A DNA stretch of 64,000 bases, taken from positions 58,455,226-58,519,225 of the forward strand of contig OZ024871.1 of the NCBI GenBank assembly GCA_964017185.1, written 5' to 3'. Position numbers and translations under genes: made by a program. This document shows, piece by piece, positions 35,374 to 46,152 of this stretch. Each line of letters opens with the position of its first letter. Position 1 is the first letter of the stretch. A model generated the notes under the pieces. It saw only the letters and a list, made by a program, of their open reading frames with translations. It was not told the origin of the DNA and did not search any database. The stretch is from Rugalucina vietnamica (lineage: Eukaryota > Mollusca > Bivalvia > Lucinida > Lucinidae).

Positions 35374-36214
35374 TTCCCCTGATTACCACCCGTGATGTGA
35401 CTGAATGGCTAATGGACAAACGAAATTGAATTATGAGGACACCCACGGCATTGATTTGGATTTGGTTGTGTCTAGAATGCACCTCCATTAATGTTGCCGT
35501 GCCCCCTAACAGAAAACGACATCAAGTTGCATTTTTGCTGGCTTTCTCTCACGATGAAAATTTACATTGTAATACCCATTGATCAATACGACCACCGCAA
35601 CTTCAAGTTGACCGCCGGTATAAAATCGATCTAAGTGTTGAAATAGCTTGAAATATTTTAAAATTATGTCTGAAAAGCTAATTTAGTGTTCATTTAACTA
35701 ACTGCAACGACCATTGGTTACAGAAAGCTTGGAAAGGCACGATCAGGACATTTTAACCTGTGTTTGACCAGATTCTACTTTCGTTTTCACTACCGATCAA
35801 ACGGGCCGGAAAGGATTGCAGTAAAACGGTTTTCTTTTTTTTTAACTACCACTTCGGCTAGACATTCAACAGCAAAAAACTGATAGCCTGACATTCTTTG
35901 ATTTTTATAATACGTTTTTAATCAAAAAACATCTTACCTTCCAAATCCACCAAACTCAGGAAAACTAATAACAGGAAGCGCTCAAAACAACCACCTGATG
36001 TATATCAACTGTTTTTACGTTGACCACCGGCGGTGGTCAATTTGCACTTTACCGGGCGTGTCAGCTTAGCGGTTACCGTTAAGCTGATCTGAACGTTTTT
36101 TTTCGCAGCGAAGCTGATCTGAACCTTTATTTTGGCATATGCATATTTTGGTTTTCTCATGCAGTGGCCCATATCGCTTCATACCTCCTCATAACGCGGC
36201 AAAAATAAATACGG

Positions 36215-36290
36215 ATAGATAGATAGATAGATAGATAAATAAATAAATAAATAATAGATAAATAAATAAGTACCTTTATTCGAACTAAGA

Positions 36291-36355
<65 letters not shown>

Positions 36356-37250
36356 CATGTATCTGTCTATCTGTCTATCTATCTATCTATCTATCTACAG
36401 TGGTGTTATGGCTAAAACCCAATTTTGCACAGTTCGCGCTGATAGCTTGTGATTTTTCGCGGCGAAACCACTGCAAAATTTCACCGGCCAAGGGAAAATT
36501 TAAACGGTTAATCGGTTAATTTTTTCGCCGCGAAAATCGGATTTTCGCGGTGAAATTTTGCCGTGTTTTGCGGCGAAACTCGGTTTTTTTAACGTTACAA
36601 CAGGTAAGTTAAAATTTCCTATTTCGCCGCGAAACACGGCGAAATACCTATATTATTATTTTTTTAATTTAATGACCACACTATGATTAATCTATTCCTA
36701 GTATAAATCGTGATTTACGTGCACATTTATAGTATGATAGATAGATAGATAAATAAATAAATAAATAATAGATAAATAAATAAGTACCTTTATTCGAACT
36801 AAGAATCTATCTATCTATCTATCTATCTATCTGTCTATCTATCTATCTATCTACATGTATCTGTCTATCTGTCTATCTATCTATCTATCTATCTATCTAC
36901 AGTGGTGTTATGGCTAAAACCCAATTTTGCACAGTTCGCGCTGATCGCTTGTGATTTTTCGCGAAACCACCGCAAAATTTCACCGGCCAAGGGAAAATTT
37001 AAACGGTTAATCGGTTAATTTTTTCGCCGCGAAAATCGGATTTTCGGCGTGAAATTTCGGCGTGAAATTTCGCCGTGTTTCGCGGCGAAACTCGGTTTTT
37101 TTAACGTTACAACAGGTAAGTTAAAATTTCCCATTTCGCCGCGAAACACGGCGAAATACCTATATTATTATTTTTTTAATTTAATGACCACACTATGATT
37201 AATCTATTCCTAGTATAAATCGTGATTTACGTGCACATTTATAGTATGAT
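36215..37250. repeat. Tandem duplication of a segment containing (TCTA)n and TTTCGCCGCGAAA motifs
   Basis: Two copies (36215-36738 and 36739-37250) each run from GATA/AATA simple repeat, through 'agtacctttattcg' and a long TCTA repeat, to CAGTGGTGTTATGGC. A block dense in TTTCGCCGCGAAA-like palindromes follows, then 'gtgcacatttatagtatgat'. They differ mainly in microsatellite length and small indels, so the duplication is recent. The CAGTGGTGTTATGGC block also occurs inverted at 40206-40454. Confidence 0.85.
36289..36398. repeat. TCTA/TCTG microsatellite
   Basis: A TCTA tetranucleotide run with a few TCTG units. A shorter version lies at 36805-36899 in the duplicated copy. Confidence 0.95.
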
Positions 37251-38767
37251 TGTACAATTATGCATGTATAGAAATGAACAACGTGCATAATGCGACTTTG
37301 CCATTGGTATAACATGGTACGATAGCGAAATCGCAGATAGAAGAAAAATATTTATAACGTAATGAGCCCGCTCGTTGAATCTAACTTTGTTTGTTTGTTT
37401 AATTAGATGCTTTACGTCCAAATCAACAGCAATGTTCATGTTGGGACGCTGCCTCCATTTTATGGGACGTCATGATATCCAATAAGTGTTTGAAATATAA
37501 CCATCCCTCTAAGCCAATACTGCTTATATGTATTGATGGTTTTACTTGAACTCTTTTTTCCAAGGCAGGTACAGACCTGAGTGGTAAACCAGTAATCGGA
37601 TGATCACTCATTAGCGTATAAGCTCTGCTGGAGGCAGCCCATATATTTCTGTAGGTCCCAATGGGCAGGGGACATCTAACTTTGTGCCTTGTTTTGTCGC
37701 ACAAACATTGTCTAAAGGGTATTGCTCAATTAACAGTTAGATTCCTTGCTTCCTTTTTTAACAGTTTCCTCAACTGCTTCACTTTATAGCGTTTAAAATG
37801 TGAACTACGATAACTTAATTTTAGCTCAACCATGTAAAAACGACAAAAAAGAGACATATTGACATTTGGGCTTGCTGGTTACCACTCTGATCACCCCAAA
37901 TGAATGCCAGCACAAGACTTATCGCAATCATATCGATTTATACATTGCACTTGCCTTGTAGAAGTACAACTAGCGAAGATCATCCTAAGTTCAGTTTAAC
38001 AGTCAACGATGTTTGAGTCCCATGGCGACAACACTTTCAGGGTAATGCATGTATACCGGTTTTGCTCAAGTACGAAACCCAACGAATATAGGAATCAAAC
38101 ACAGGACAATTTGTTTCCAGTCAATTCCTACAATCCACCACTAGGCTTCTGCGCTCAACTTTGTTCTAATTAATCTATTCACCATCGATTTATGCGGCAT
38201 GCGGTCATATTGCCACGGTGTGTACTCGTGGCCCTTACTGTATATATGTGTCCCGAAATAAACTGAAAACTTCATTTGACCCATTTCTTACACAGAATTA
38301 GTGTACACGTATGAACTACAATACTTTGTTTTAAACACAGTATCCTCCCTTTTACTAGTGTATCGTGCCTTGTATACAATGAGGTTTTGACATTCGACAT
38401 GCATGTACATGTTCCAAGCCATCCGTACATGTGGATTTTGGAAGGCACATAACATGCTGTTTAACTCAAAACGGTTAGCCAAAAAAAAAAAAAAAAAAAA
38501 AAAAACGTCAATTATTGATAATTTCGACACAGTTGTGTACAAGTACGTTGCTGTACTGCTCGTATTCGATCGAATATCGTATCGACCCGGTGAAGGTCGT
38601 ATGTCGTTTCGACTAAATTGATTTCAACAAAACAGCGTTCACTTGACGTAATCGAAAATTCACTGATGCTTTTAGCAGTGTCTTTACCACAGGCGATTAA
38701 ATGTCTAATGAAGAGTTGAAGCCGATTGCTTCATCATGTTGAATCCAAAGGCTTGTATACATATGTG
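37251..38767. other. Non-coding stretch, no gene recognised
   Basis: Low-complexity features only: a 25-base A run at 38481-38505 and scattered AT-rich blocks. Small frames (for example on the minus strand near 37423-37704) lack splice context and coding character. An AATAAA near 38258 has no associated exon that I can see. Confidence 0.45.
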
Positions 38768-38990
38768 GGTTGGGATCGCAGTGGCATAGTTGTAGTGCAT
38801 CAGACTCCGAATCGAGAGGTCATGAGTTCGATCCGCACTGGTGACACCGTTTTGTGTCCTTGAGTAAGGCACCTTAGCTACCCACAGTACTACTAAATAT
38901 CCAGGTAACGGTAGCTCTGTCCAGACATGACTGAAAAATTGGTGACTTTGACATTCAGTCGCAATACCGGCAAACAAACAAATCTTTGGG
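38768..38990 (+). mobile_element. tRNA-derived SINE
   Basis: The head carries an A-box-like TGGCATAGTTGTAGTG and a B-box GAGTTCGATCC at tRNA-like spacing. It is followed by a body with 'gtccttgagtaaggcacctta' in part and a CAAACAAACAAAT tail. The 'cttgag.aaggcac' core resembles central domains shared by several animal SINE superfamilies (from memory). No intact anticodon fold is expected, so it is not called a tRNA gene. Confidence 0.65.
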
Positions 38991-39158
38991 TAATCATTCC
39001 ATGAAAGTTGCTTACGCCGCTATAAGCTTTTGTTCTGTTAATTAAGCTAGATAATAGGATCTAATATTATCGGGTAAGTCTGATTAATCTGAAAAAGAAG
39101 CATGAAAATAAACTAGGGTCTCAGAAACTTCAAAGCAGTTACATGTACGACACGAATA

Positions 39159-39951
39159 CCAGAGGACCATTGGTCCTGAGAACGCTCACCTGAAGCCTGA
39201 TCTTGGAGTATTAAGTCATCATGAAATGACCTTGACCTTGAATACTCACACACCTTTATTGACTTCACAAGTTGTCTGCATCACCAAAGTTTCCGGTCTC
39301 AGGCTGCAATAGTTTCCAAACCCAGTGATTTCTGAGAAAACCATAATTTTAATTTTGATATTTAAATGACCTTGGGTCAAGGTCAACAAATGACCTTGGC
39401 CTTCATTTATTACTTACCTTCATTGACTCCATTAGTTGTCTGCATCTAGCAACTTTCAGGTCTCAGGCTGTTTCCAAAATATCCATTGTTTTCGCCTTTT
39501 CCCATGTAAAAGCCTATGTTTCCAAAATTGACCTTGCCGTAAAATAGGTCAAGGTCATCCTAGGGTCATCATTTCAACAAATTATGATGAGCTGGAGTCC
39601 CAAATGCTACATACCAAGTTTCATGAAAATCGGCCAGTCGGTTCTGGAGAAGAAGGTTTTTGAGTGGTTTTTACCATAGTTGGGCATGGCGGCCATCTTG
39701 GTCATGTGACCCAAATTTCGCGATCACACTTTCGTTTTCCCTACCCATGGACGCTCCATATAAAATTTCACTTTGATTGGCCAAGGATCAAACTTGAAAT
39801 GCCACTACCCAAGGAGGCTCTACATAAAATTTCAACTAGATCAGCCAAGCGGTTTCAGAGAAGAAGATCTTTGAAATTGTGGACGACGGACGGACGCCGG
39901 ATCATGGCCATCCTATAAGCTCACCTTGTGAGCCTTCGGCTCAGGTGAGCT
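39159..39951 (-). mobile_element. Family A element, short minus-strand copy
   Basis: Both termini are present in inverse order: CCAGAGGACC hairpin on the left, and the nested palindrome with GGTGAGCT on the right, followed by AAAAA. Only about one and a half units lie between, so this is a compact derivative of the array-bearing copies. The left flank is TA rather than AA, so the TT duplication is not intact. Confidence 0.85.
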
Positions 39952-40205
39952 AAAAACAAGTAACTTGAACGATTATCATACAAAATTGAAATTACAACAA
40001 ATATTTATACGACTTGAAAGGAAATAAATGTATACAAATTAAAATGAAATTTAAACAATAAAACGTTGGTGAGGGTCGGGACTAAAACGATCATTATACA
40101 AAATTGAAACGAAAACAAAATATTGATACCACTTGAAATGATATAAAAACATCCAAATTAAAATTAAATTTAATCAAAAAAAAAAACAACTTTTGTGACT
40201 GCCAT
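39952..40205. repeat. 118 bp imperfect tandem duplication
   Basis: Two AT-rich copies start 'acgattatcatacaaaattg' (about 39969) and 'acgatcattatacaaaattg' (about 40087). Non-coding. Confidence 0.6.
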
Positions 40206-40454
40206 CTTTTTTCGCCGCGAAACACCGCGAACCACCGGTGAATTGATTTTTATGCATAATGACAGGTATACTTTTTCGCCGTGTTCCGCCGCGAAATTTC
40301 GTCGCGAAATCCGGAATTTCGCGGCGGAATTTCGCGGCGAAATTCCGCGCTGACCTTTATTTTTCACACAATTTCGCCGCGAAATTTTACAATTAGCCTT
40401 TAACAAATTAGCCGTTAAAACGGCTAATTTGGGTTTTTAGCCATAACACCACTG
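40206..40454 (-). repeat. Inverted copy of the CAGTGGTGTTATGGC / TTTCGCCGCGAAA repeat
   Basis: Ends 'ggtttttagccataacaccactg', the inverse of the block start at 36398 and 36900, and is packed with TTTCGCCGCGAAA and related palindromes. It is followed by TCTATCTATC, as in the other copies. A terminal CAGTGGTG suggests a DNA transposon end, but I cannot identify the partner end. Confidence 0.6.
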
Positions 40455-40960
40455 TATCTATCTATCTATTACCGTCCATCCCTCTGTCTGTCCATCTATC
40501 CGTCCATCCACCCACACACTCACGCAAAATCCATCCAACCATCCATCCATCCGTCGGTCCGTCAGCGATTCCGATTCCGCTTTATGTCTTGAGCATTTCT
40601 TGGCCGATTTTCTTTAAACTTTGTGTAATAGTTGATGTCAGGAAGGAGTGGTTTGGGATTGTAGATTAAATAAGTACAGAATTATAACCCTTTTTTATGC
40701 TAAAATTCCGTTTCCGCGTTATATCTTGAGCGTCTTTAGGCCCATTTCCTTCAAACTATGCATAAGAATTGATATTGCGGAGGAGCATTATGGGATTGCA
40801 GATTAGTAAATTTTGCCCCTTAACTACAGAGTTACGGCCTTTGATTTATGTTCAAAATTGCGTTTTGCTTTATATCTTTTGAACAAATGTATGGATTTTG
40901 ATAAATTTTTGTGGCACATACATTGACAAGATCTAGGCTTGGATGGTAGTATTTCATATT
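40455..40960. repeat. CCATC/CCGTC simple repeat followed by loose tandem units
   Basis: A CCATCCATC-type region is followed by three loose units of about 125-130 bp. These repeat a 'ccgctttatatcttgagc'-like start and a 'gggattg.agatta' end, with decay to the right. This resembles the body of a terminal-repeat-less Helentron-type element. No ends are identified. Confidence 0.5.
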
Positions 40961-41545
40961 TTGTGAATTTTTAACAGAGCTATTGATTTTTTTTTTTGAA
41001 AATGACTTTTATCCTATATTTTCGGTTTAAAAAGCACACTTTTTAGTAATTTTGTACATGATTGTACTTTTATTAATAAGATACATGTTGAGAAAACCTC
41101 ATTCATTTGTTTTCTGAAATTTCTAGCCTGAGTTAAGTCCCTTGAATAATGTAAAGTGTAAGTGTTGTAACACTACAATATTTCTTCAGATGAAAAAATT
41201 GGGTTAATGATCATAGTTTTCTGATTTGATTTCTGATTTTATTCTGAATTTCAGTGTGGTATTCTGTACATTTGTAGTGAATGGATTTCCCTTGGGAGGG
41301 GGAAGGGGTATCATGCATACCTGCAGGGCTTTTTATTTTCTTTCTTTTTATATATATTTTCATTGGATGAAAAGTAAGAGTGTCCAAAGGTCGCTTCTGT
41401 CAAATCCGCGCTCAATTATATTAACTTATACTACAAAAATTTATTTAAATTTTCCTTGGATGAAAATGCACTGGATTCGGATAGCCTCCCTTCATCCACA
41501 AAAACTTTCATAGTCTGAAATAAGCGTCACATATTATTTCACTAT
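40961..41545. other. Non-coding stretch
   Basis: AT-rich, no supported gene; a 95-codon frame at 41226-41513 has no splice signals and no protein-like composition. Confidence 0.4.
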
Positions 41546-42354
41546 ACATCATGAAAACATGTCCGTGAAATGCATACCCCACTAAACCCCACTTTTGAAT
41601 AGTAAAATTGGGGTATGCAGGGGTATACACATTTTTCTTATTTTTGATTTTTGTTCTAAAACATAGATTGTGGGTACTCGGCGAGGCGGTTCTAACGTGT
41701 ACCCACAATCTATGTTTTGAGCAATTATAAGAAAAATAATAATAAAAAATCTAGAAATTTTTATTAGTACAGCTGAAACAATAGTCCAGCAGGAATTTTG
41801 TGGATTTTCGATGGACCTGGTAATTTGGTATAAAGTTTTTTTCTTGATGGATTCTTGTAGTATAGGCATTGTTTTTCAAGAATCTGGCTGATGACACTTT
41901 GTCATCATTGGGGGTTTTGAAAAATTCAAGATGGCATCCAATATGTTTACCAGATATCATTTCCTACTATATTACAGACTAAAACGAACTCAAAATGACA
42001 TTTTTTTTATTGTTTTCATGCCAAATGATCAAATAAGTATAATATGTAACACAAACAGTCAATTGAAAAGACGTTTTTTTTTCGTCATAATATTTAAGAT
42101 GGTGTCCAACATGGCCGCCAGATTATCATCATGGTATCAAATAGTACAGCAACAAAAATATTTGATTTTAACTAGTGAGATACAACTATGCAATGTTTCT
42201 CACAGATTCTTAAATTCTTGTTTCTCACTGATTCATTGTCTCAAAATAATAACATTGATGTCATCTGGTCAGCACTTGAGAAAATCAAGATGGCGACCAT
42301 GTGATCTACAATATAATACAAGTATTCATGGTGTCATATTACTCCAAAATTAAT
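41546..42354 (-). repeat. Family C hairpin-bearing repeat (copy 1)
   Basis: Starts 'aaacatgtccgtgaaatg' and includes inverted arms of 20 bp around a 21 bp loop (41658-41677 and 41699-41718, AAAACATAGATTG type). The body has phrases that reappear in reverse orientation at 48600-48800 ('gatgatgacaa', 'ttcctgctggac'). It carries several ATGGC motifs (near 41933, 42102 and 42290). No protein. Confidence 0.65.
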
Positions 42355-42436
42355 GAAATGTGCATTGTGTTCCTTTGAATAATGTAAATATCAACATATC
42401 TGGACTGAAGCTACATTGTCCTGTCTACTTAAATAA

Positions 42437-45400
42437 CCAGAGGACCAATGGTCTTGTAAACGCTCACCTGAAACCTGAGATATATACCAATAAACTTGTT
42501 TGACTAGAATGGTAATATACATGTATGTAACCCCAGGGCCAGTTCAGGGCAACCCCTGGAGTCAATTTCTTTTTCAAATCAAAAAACTTTAGTCCATTTG
42601 CCAATTTACTGCAAGTTTTGCCCTTCAAATGACATTTTAACAATTTTCCCCATTCAAATGCATGGGCGTTAGCAGCAATATAGGTCAAGGTCATCAAAGG
42701 GTCATGATTTATATAAACATTGTAGAGCTCCATTGCCTGATGCTTCATGCCAAGTTTCAAAATCATAGGCCTTCTGGTTCTGGAGAAGAAGATTTTTAAA
42801 GGTTTTTGCCATTTATAGCCATGGAGGCCATCTTGGTCATGTGACCTTGACCATTTACACAAACTTTCATTCACTCTTCCTAAGAATGCTCCACATAAAG
42901 TTTGGCTTTGATTGGCCAAGCATTTTCAGAGAAGATGTTTGTATATTATGGTCATACACATGTATATAGCCCTGGGGCAGGGGCAGACAACCCTCTGGGC
43001 CAAAATATTTTCATAAACATGAATATTCTGTCCATTTGCTCATTCCTAGCAAGTATTTTGCCATTAATTGACATTTTCCTATTTTTTCCCATTCAAATGC
43101 ATTTTAACACTTTTCCCCATTCAAATGCATGAGCCACTTATGTTGACCTTGCCGTAAAATAGGTCAAGGTCATCCAAGGGTCATGATTTATATAAACTTT
43201 GTAGAGCTCCAGTCACTGATGCTTCACACCAAGTTTCAAAATCATAGGCCTTCTGGTTCTGGAGAAGAAGATTTTTAAAGGTTTTTTCTATTTATAGCCA
43301 TGTGGCCATCTTTGTCATGTGACCTTGACCATTTATATAAACTTTCTTTCCCCCTTCCCAAGGATGCTCCATATGAAGTTTGGCTTTGATTGACCAAGCG
43401 GTTTCAGGGGAGAAGAGGTTTCATTATTATGGAAATATACATGTATATAGCCCTGGGGCAGGGGCAGACAACCCCCAGGGGCTAAAATTTTCCATTAACA
43501 TTAATCTTCTGTCCATTTGCCTATTCCCAGTAAGTTTTACCCATTAAATAGCATTCTACCATTTTTAGCTCACCTGAGCCGAAGGCTCACAGGTGAGCTT
43601 ATAGTATACCCATGCTCCGGCGTCCGTCCGTCGTCGTCCGTCGTCCACAATTTCAAAGATCTTCTCCTCTGAAACCGCTTGGCCAATCAAAGCCAAACTT
43701 CATGTGGAGTATCCTTAGGAAGGGGGAACGAAAGTTTATATAAATGGTCCAGGTCACATGACCAAGATGGCCGCCATGGCTATAAATAGCAAAAACCTTT
43801 AAAAATCTTCTCCAGAACCAGTGGGCCGATTTCCACGAAACTTGGTATGTAGCATCGGGGATGTGGGCCCATCATAGTTTATATAAATCATGACCCTAGG
43901 ATGACCTTGACCTATTTTACGGCAAGGTCAACTTAGGTCGCCAATGCATTTGAATGGGAAAAAATGGTAAAATGCTATTTGATGGGTAAAACTTACTGGG
44001 AATAGGCAAATGGACAGAAGATTTATGTTAATGGAAAATTTTAGCCCCTGGGGGGTTGTCTGCCCCTGCCCCGGGGCTATATACATGTATATGACCATAA
44101 TATTCAAACGTCTTCTCCCCTGAAACCGCATGGCCAATCAAAGCCAAACTTCATATGGAGCATCCTTGGGAAGGGGGGAAGAAAGTTTGTGTAAATGGTC
44201 AAGGTCACATGACCAAGATGGCTGCCATGGCTATAAATAGAAAAAACCTTTAAAAATCTTCTCCAGAACCAGAAGGCCAATGATTTTGAAACTTGGTGTG
44301 AAGCATCAGTGGCTGGAGCTCTACAAAGTATATATAAATCATGACCCTGGGATGACCTTGACCTATTTTACGGCAAGGTCAACATAGGTCGCGCATGCAT
44401 TTGAATGGGGAAAAGTGTTAAAATGTCATTTTTAGGGAAAAACTTGCAGGAAATGGGTAAATGGACTTAAGATAGATGATTCTGAAAAAATTTGGACCCC
44501 AGGGGTCTGTCTGCCACCACCCCGGGGCAATATACATGTATATTACAGTGATATTCAAAGATCTTCTTCTCTGAAACCACTTGGCCAATGAAAGCCAAAC
44601 TTTATGTGGAGCATTCTTAGGAAGAGTGAATGAAAGTTTGTATAAATGGTCAAGGTCACATGACCAAGATGACCGCCATGGCTATAAATAGCAAAAACCT
44701 TTAAAAATCTTCTTCTCCAGTACTAGAAGGCCTATGATTTTGAAACTTGGCATGAAGCATCAAGCAATGGAGCTCTTCAAAGTTTGTATAAATCATGACC
44801 CTGGGATGACCTTGACCTTTTTATGGCAAGGTCAACTTAGGCCGCCTATGCACTTGAATGTGAAAAAATAGGAAAATGTCATTTAATGGCAAAAAACTTG
44901 CTAGGAATGAGCAAATGGACAGAAGATTTATGTTTATGAAAATATTTTGGGGCCCAGAGGGTTGTCTGCCCCTGCCCAGGGGCTATGTACACGTGTTTGA
45001 CCATAATATTGAAACTTCTTCTCTGAAACCGCTTGGCTAATCAAAGCCAAACTTTATGTGGAACATTCTTAGGAAGAGTGAATGAAAGTTTGTATAAATG
45101 GTCAAGGTCACATGACCAAGATGGCCGCCATGGCTATAAATAGCAAAAACCTTTAAAAATCTTCTTTTCCAGTACTAGAAGGCCTATGATTTTGAAACTT
45201 GGCATGAAGCATCAAGCAATGGAGCTCTTCAAAGTTTGTATAAATTATGACCCTTGGATGACCTTGACCTTTTTATGGAAAGGTCAACTTAGGTTGCCTA
45301 AGCATTTGAATGGGGAAAATTGTTATAATGTCATTTGAAGGGCAAAACGTGCAGTAAATTTGCAAATGACTGAATCTTTATGATTTATTAAAGAAATTGA

Positions 45401-45911
45401 CTCAAGAGGTTGCCCTGACCCTGTCCTGGGGTTATTACATGTATATTACCATTCTAGTCAAACAAAGTTATTGGTATATATCTCAGGTCTCAGGTGAGCG
45501 TTTACAGGACCATTGGTCCTCTGGTTTCCCATTCAAATGCATTGGCGACCTAAGTTGACCTTGCCGTAAAATAGGTCAAGGTCATCCTAGGGTCATGATT
45601 TATATAAACTATGATGGGCCCACATCCCCGATGCTACATACCAAGTTTCGTGGAAATCGGCCCACTGGTTCTGGAGAAGAAGATTTTTTAAAGTTTTTTC
45701 TATTTATAGCCATGGCAGCCATCTTGGACATGTGACCTGGACCATTTATATAAACTTTTGTTCCCCCTTCCTAAGGATGCTCCACATGAAGTTTGGCTTT
45801 GATTGGCCAAGCGGTTTCAGAGGAGATCTTTGAAATTGTGGACGGACGGACGGACGACGGACGGACGGACGACGGATCATGGCCATCCTATAAGCTCACC
45901 TCAGGTGAGCT
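42437..45911 (-). mobile_element. Family A element on the minus strand with an opposite-strand copy inside
   Basis: The left end is CCAGAGGACC, preceded by AA. The right end is the 5' palindrome in inverse, shortened because the inner TGAGCC/GGCTCA stem is lost, followed by AA, so TT duplication fits. The unit is interrupted at 'ctaccattttt' and resumes at 45535 'tttcccattcaaatgc'; an intact unit reads 'ttttttcccattc'. Units are of the type without array expansion. Confidence 0.85.
43567..45534 (+). mobile_element. Family A element nested in opposite orientation
   Basis: Complete copy with 5' palindrome, CCGTCC repeat, four units of about 455 bp, and the 3' end CTCAGGTGAGCG, GGACCATTGGTCC, CTCTGG. 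Its units carry a 'ccatggctataaatag' variant in place of 'cgcccatatatgg', as in 60772-62759, so both belong to one subfamily. Confidence 0.88.
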
Positions 45912-46081
45912 AATAGATGGCATACAAAATGGCTGCAAAAACAAAAACAATGGATTTTCAGTGATTGTTCACAAATTTGACTATGAAAAGCATCAGTATT
46001 TCTGGCTGATGTATCTTTTCTTGACCTTTGCATCATTTGTGTCTAATATGACTAACAGAATGTGTATTTTGTTTTTAACAG

Positions 46082-46152
46082 CTTTTCTTAATACAAATGC
46101 ATATATCAATGAACCAGAAATTCCTAAGCCTACCAAAGCTTTTCATTCGTGA
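46082..46152 (+). CDS. Candidate 3'-terminal coding exon
   Basis: A strong polypyrimidine acceptor (tttgtttttaacag) precedes a short open segment. In one phase it reads NTNAYINEPEIPKPTKAFHS and then stops at TGA. An AATAAA at 46487-46492 could end the transcript after a roughly 335 bp untranslated region. In phase 0, expected if it followed the exon at 4528-4677, the segment instead reads a less protein-like LFLIQMHISM and stops later. Only the splice acceptor and composition support it; no partner exon with matching phase is visible nearby. Confidence 0.25.

Larger units (their letters stand above)
33487..35394. mobile_element. 1.9 kb foldback transposon with ORF-bearing arms
   Basis: Inverted arms of about 524 bp (33487-34010 and 34871-35394) begin CACGGGTGGTAATCAGG and differ at only a few bases. 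ATGTG flanks both sides. The interrupted arm of the host transposon elsewhere reads 'gctaaactatgtgactg', giving the empty site and a 5-bp duplication. The 860 bp middle holds a 50-base T run, three loose copies of 'ttactgat..gcgatttttgggcc', and a second inverted repeat. Superfamily unknown: CAC ends with 5-bp duplication recall Transib, but no transposase is present. Confidence 0.82.
26992..36060. mobile_element. Long-TIR DNA transposon (about 2.85 kb without inserts) with a 6-bp target duplication
   Basis: The left arm (26992-28049) begins CACGCCC, AGTAAAGTGCAAATTG. Its inverted partner is in three pieces, 28772-29052, 33365-33486 and 35395-36060, ending GGGCGTG. TCAGCT flanks both sides, and the MITE at 49453 gives the empty site. 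The arms are littered with GGTGGTCAA motifs, including a near-terminal palindrome (TTGACCACCG, one base, CGGTGGTCAA). The unique core is about 720 bp and holds one ORF. Six-base duplications with long arms occur in Polintons, but the CAC...GTG ends and small size do not fit them, so the superfamily is unassigned. Short frames in the arms are disrupted between arms. Confidence 0.8.
26826..36171. mobile_element. TGAGCC-type MITE interrupted by a nested transposon stack
   Basis: The left part 26826-26991 begins TGAGCC and contains 'aaaaccaac'. The right part 36067-36171 ends 'ggttttctcatgcagtggcc', the inverse of the left end of the MITE at 49453. Joined across the insert, the sequence reads 'gctgatcagcttagcggttacc'-like, matching the inverse of the uninterrupted copy at 49453-49709 in order. 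The original MITE was about 270 bp. A possible TATC flank duplication is seen. Confidence 0.75.

Noticed and set aside
26992-36060. Calling the long-TIR element a Polinton or an adintovirus relic.
   Set aside because: The 6-bp duplication and long arms fit, but the ends are CAC...GTG, the restored size is under 3 kb, and no polymerase, integrase or capsid gene is present.
38771-38846. A possible tRNA gene with A and B boxes.
   Set aside because: Cloverleaf pairing is poor and a SINE body with a CAAA tail follows.
46082-46152. Joining this candidate exon to 4528-4677 as the gene's last exon.
   Set aside because: The phase that gives the protein-like reading does not match the phase 0 end of the upstream exon.
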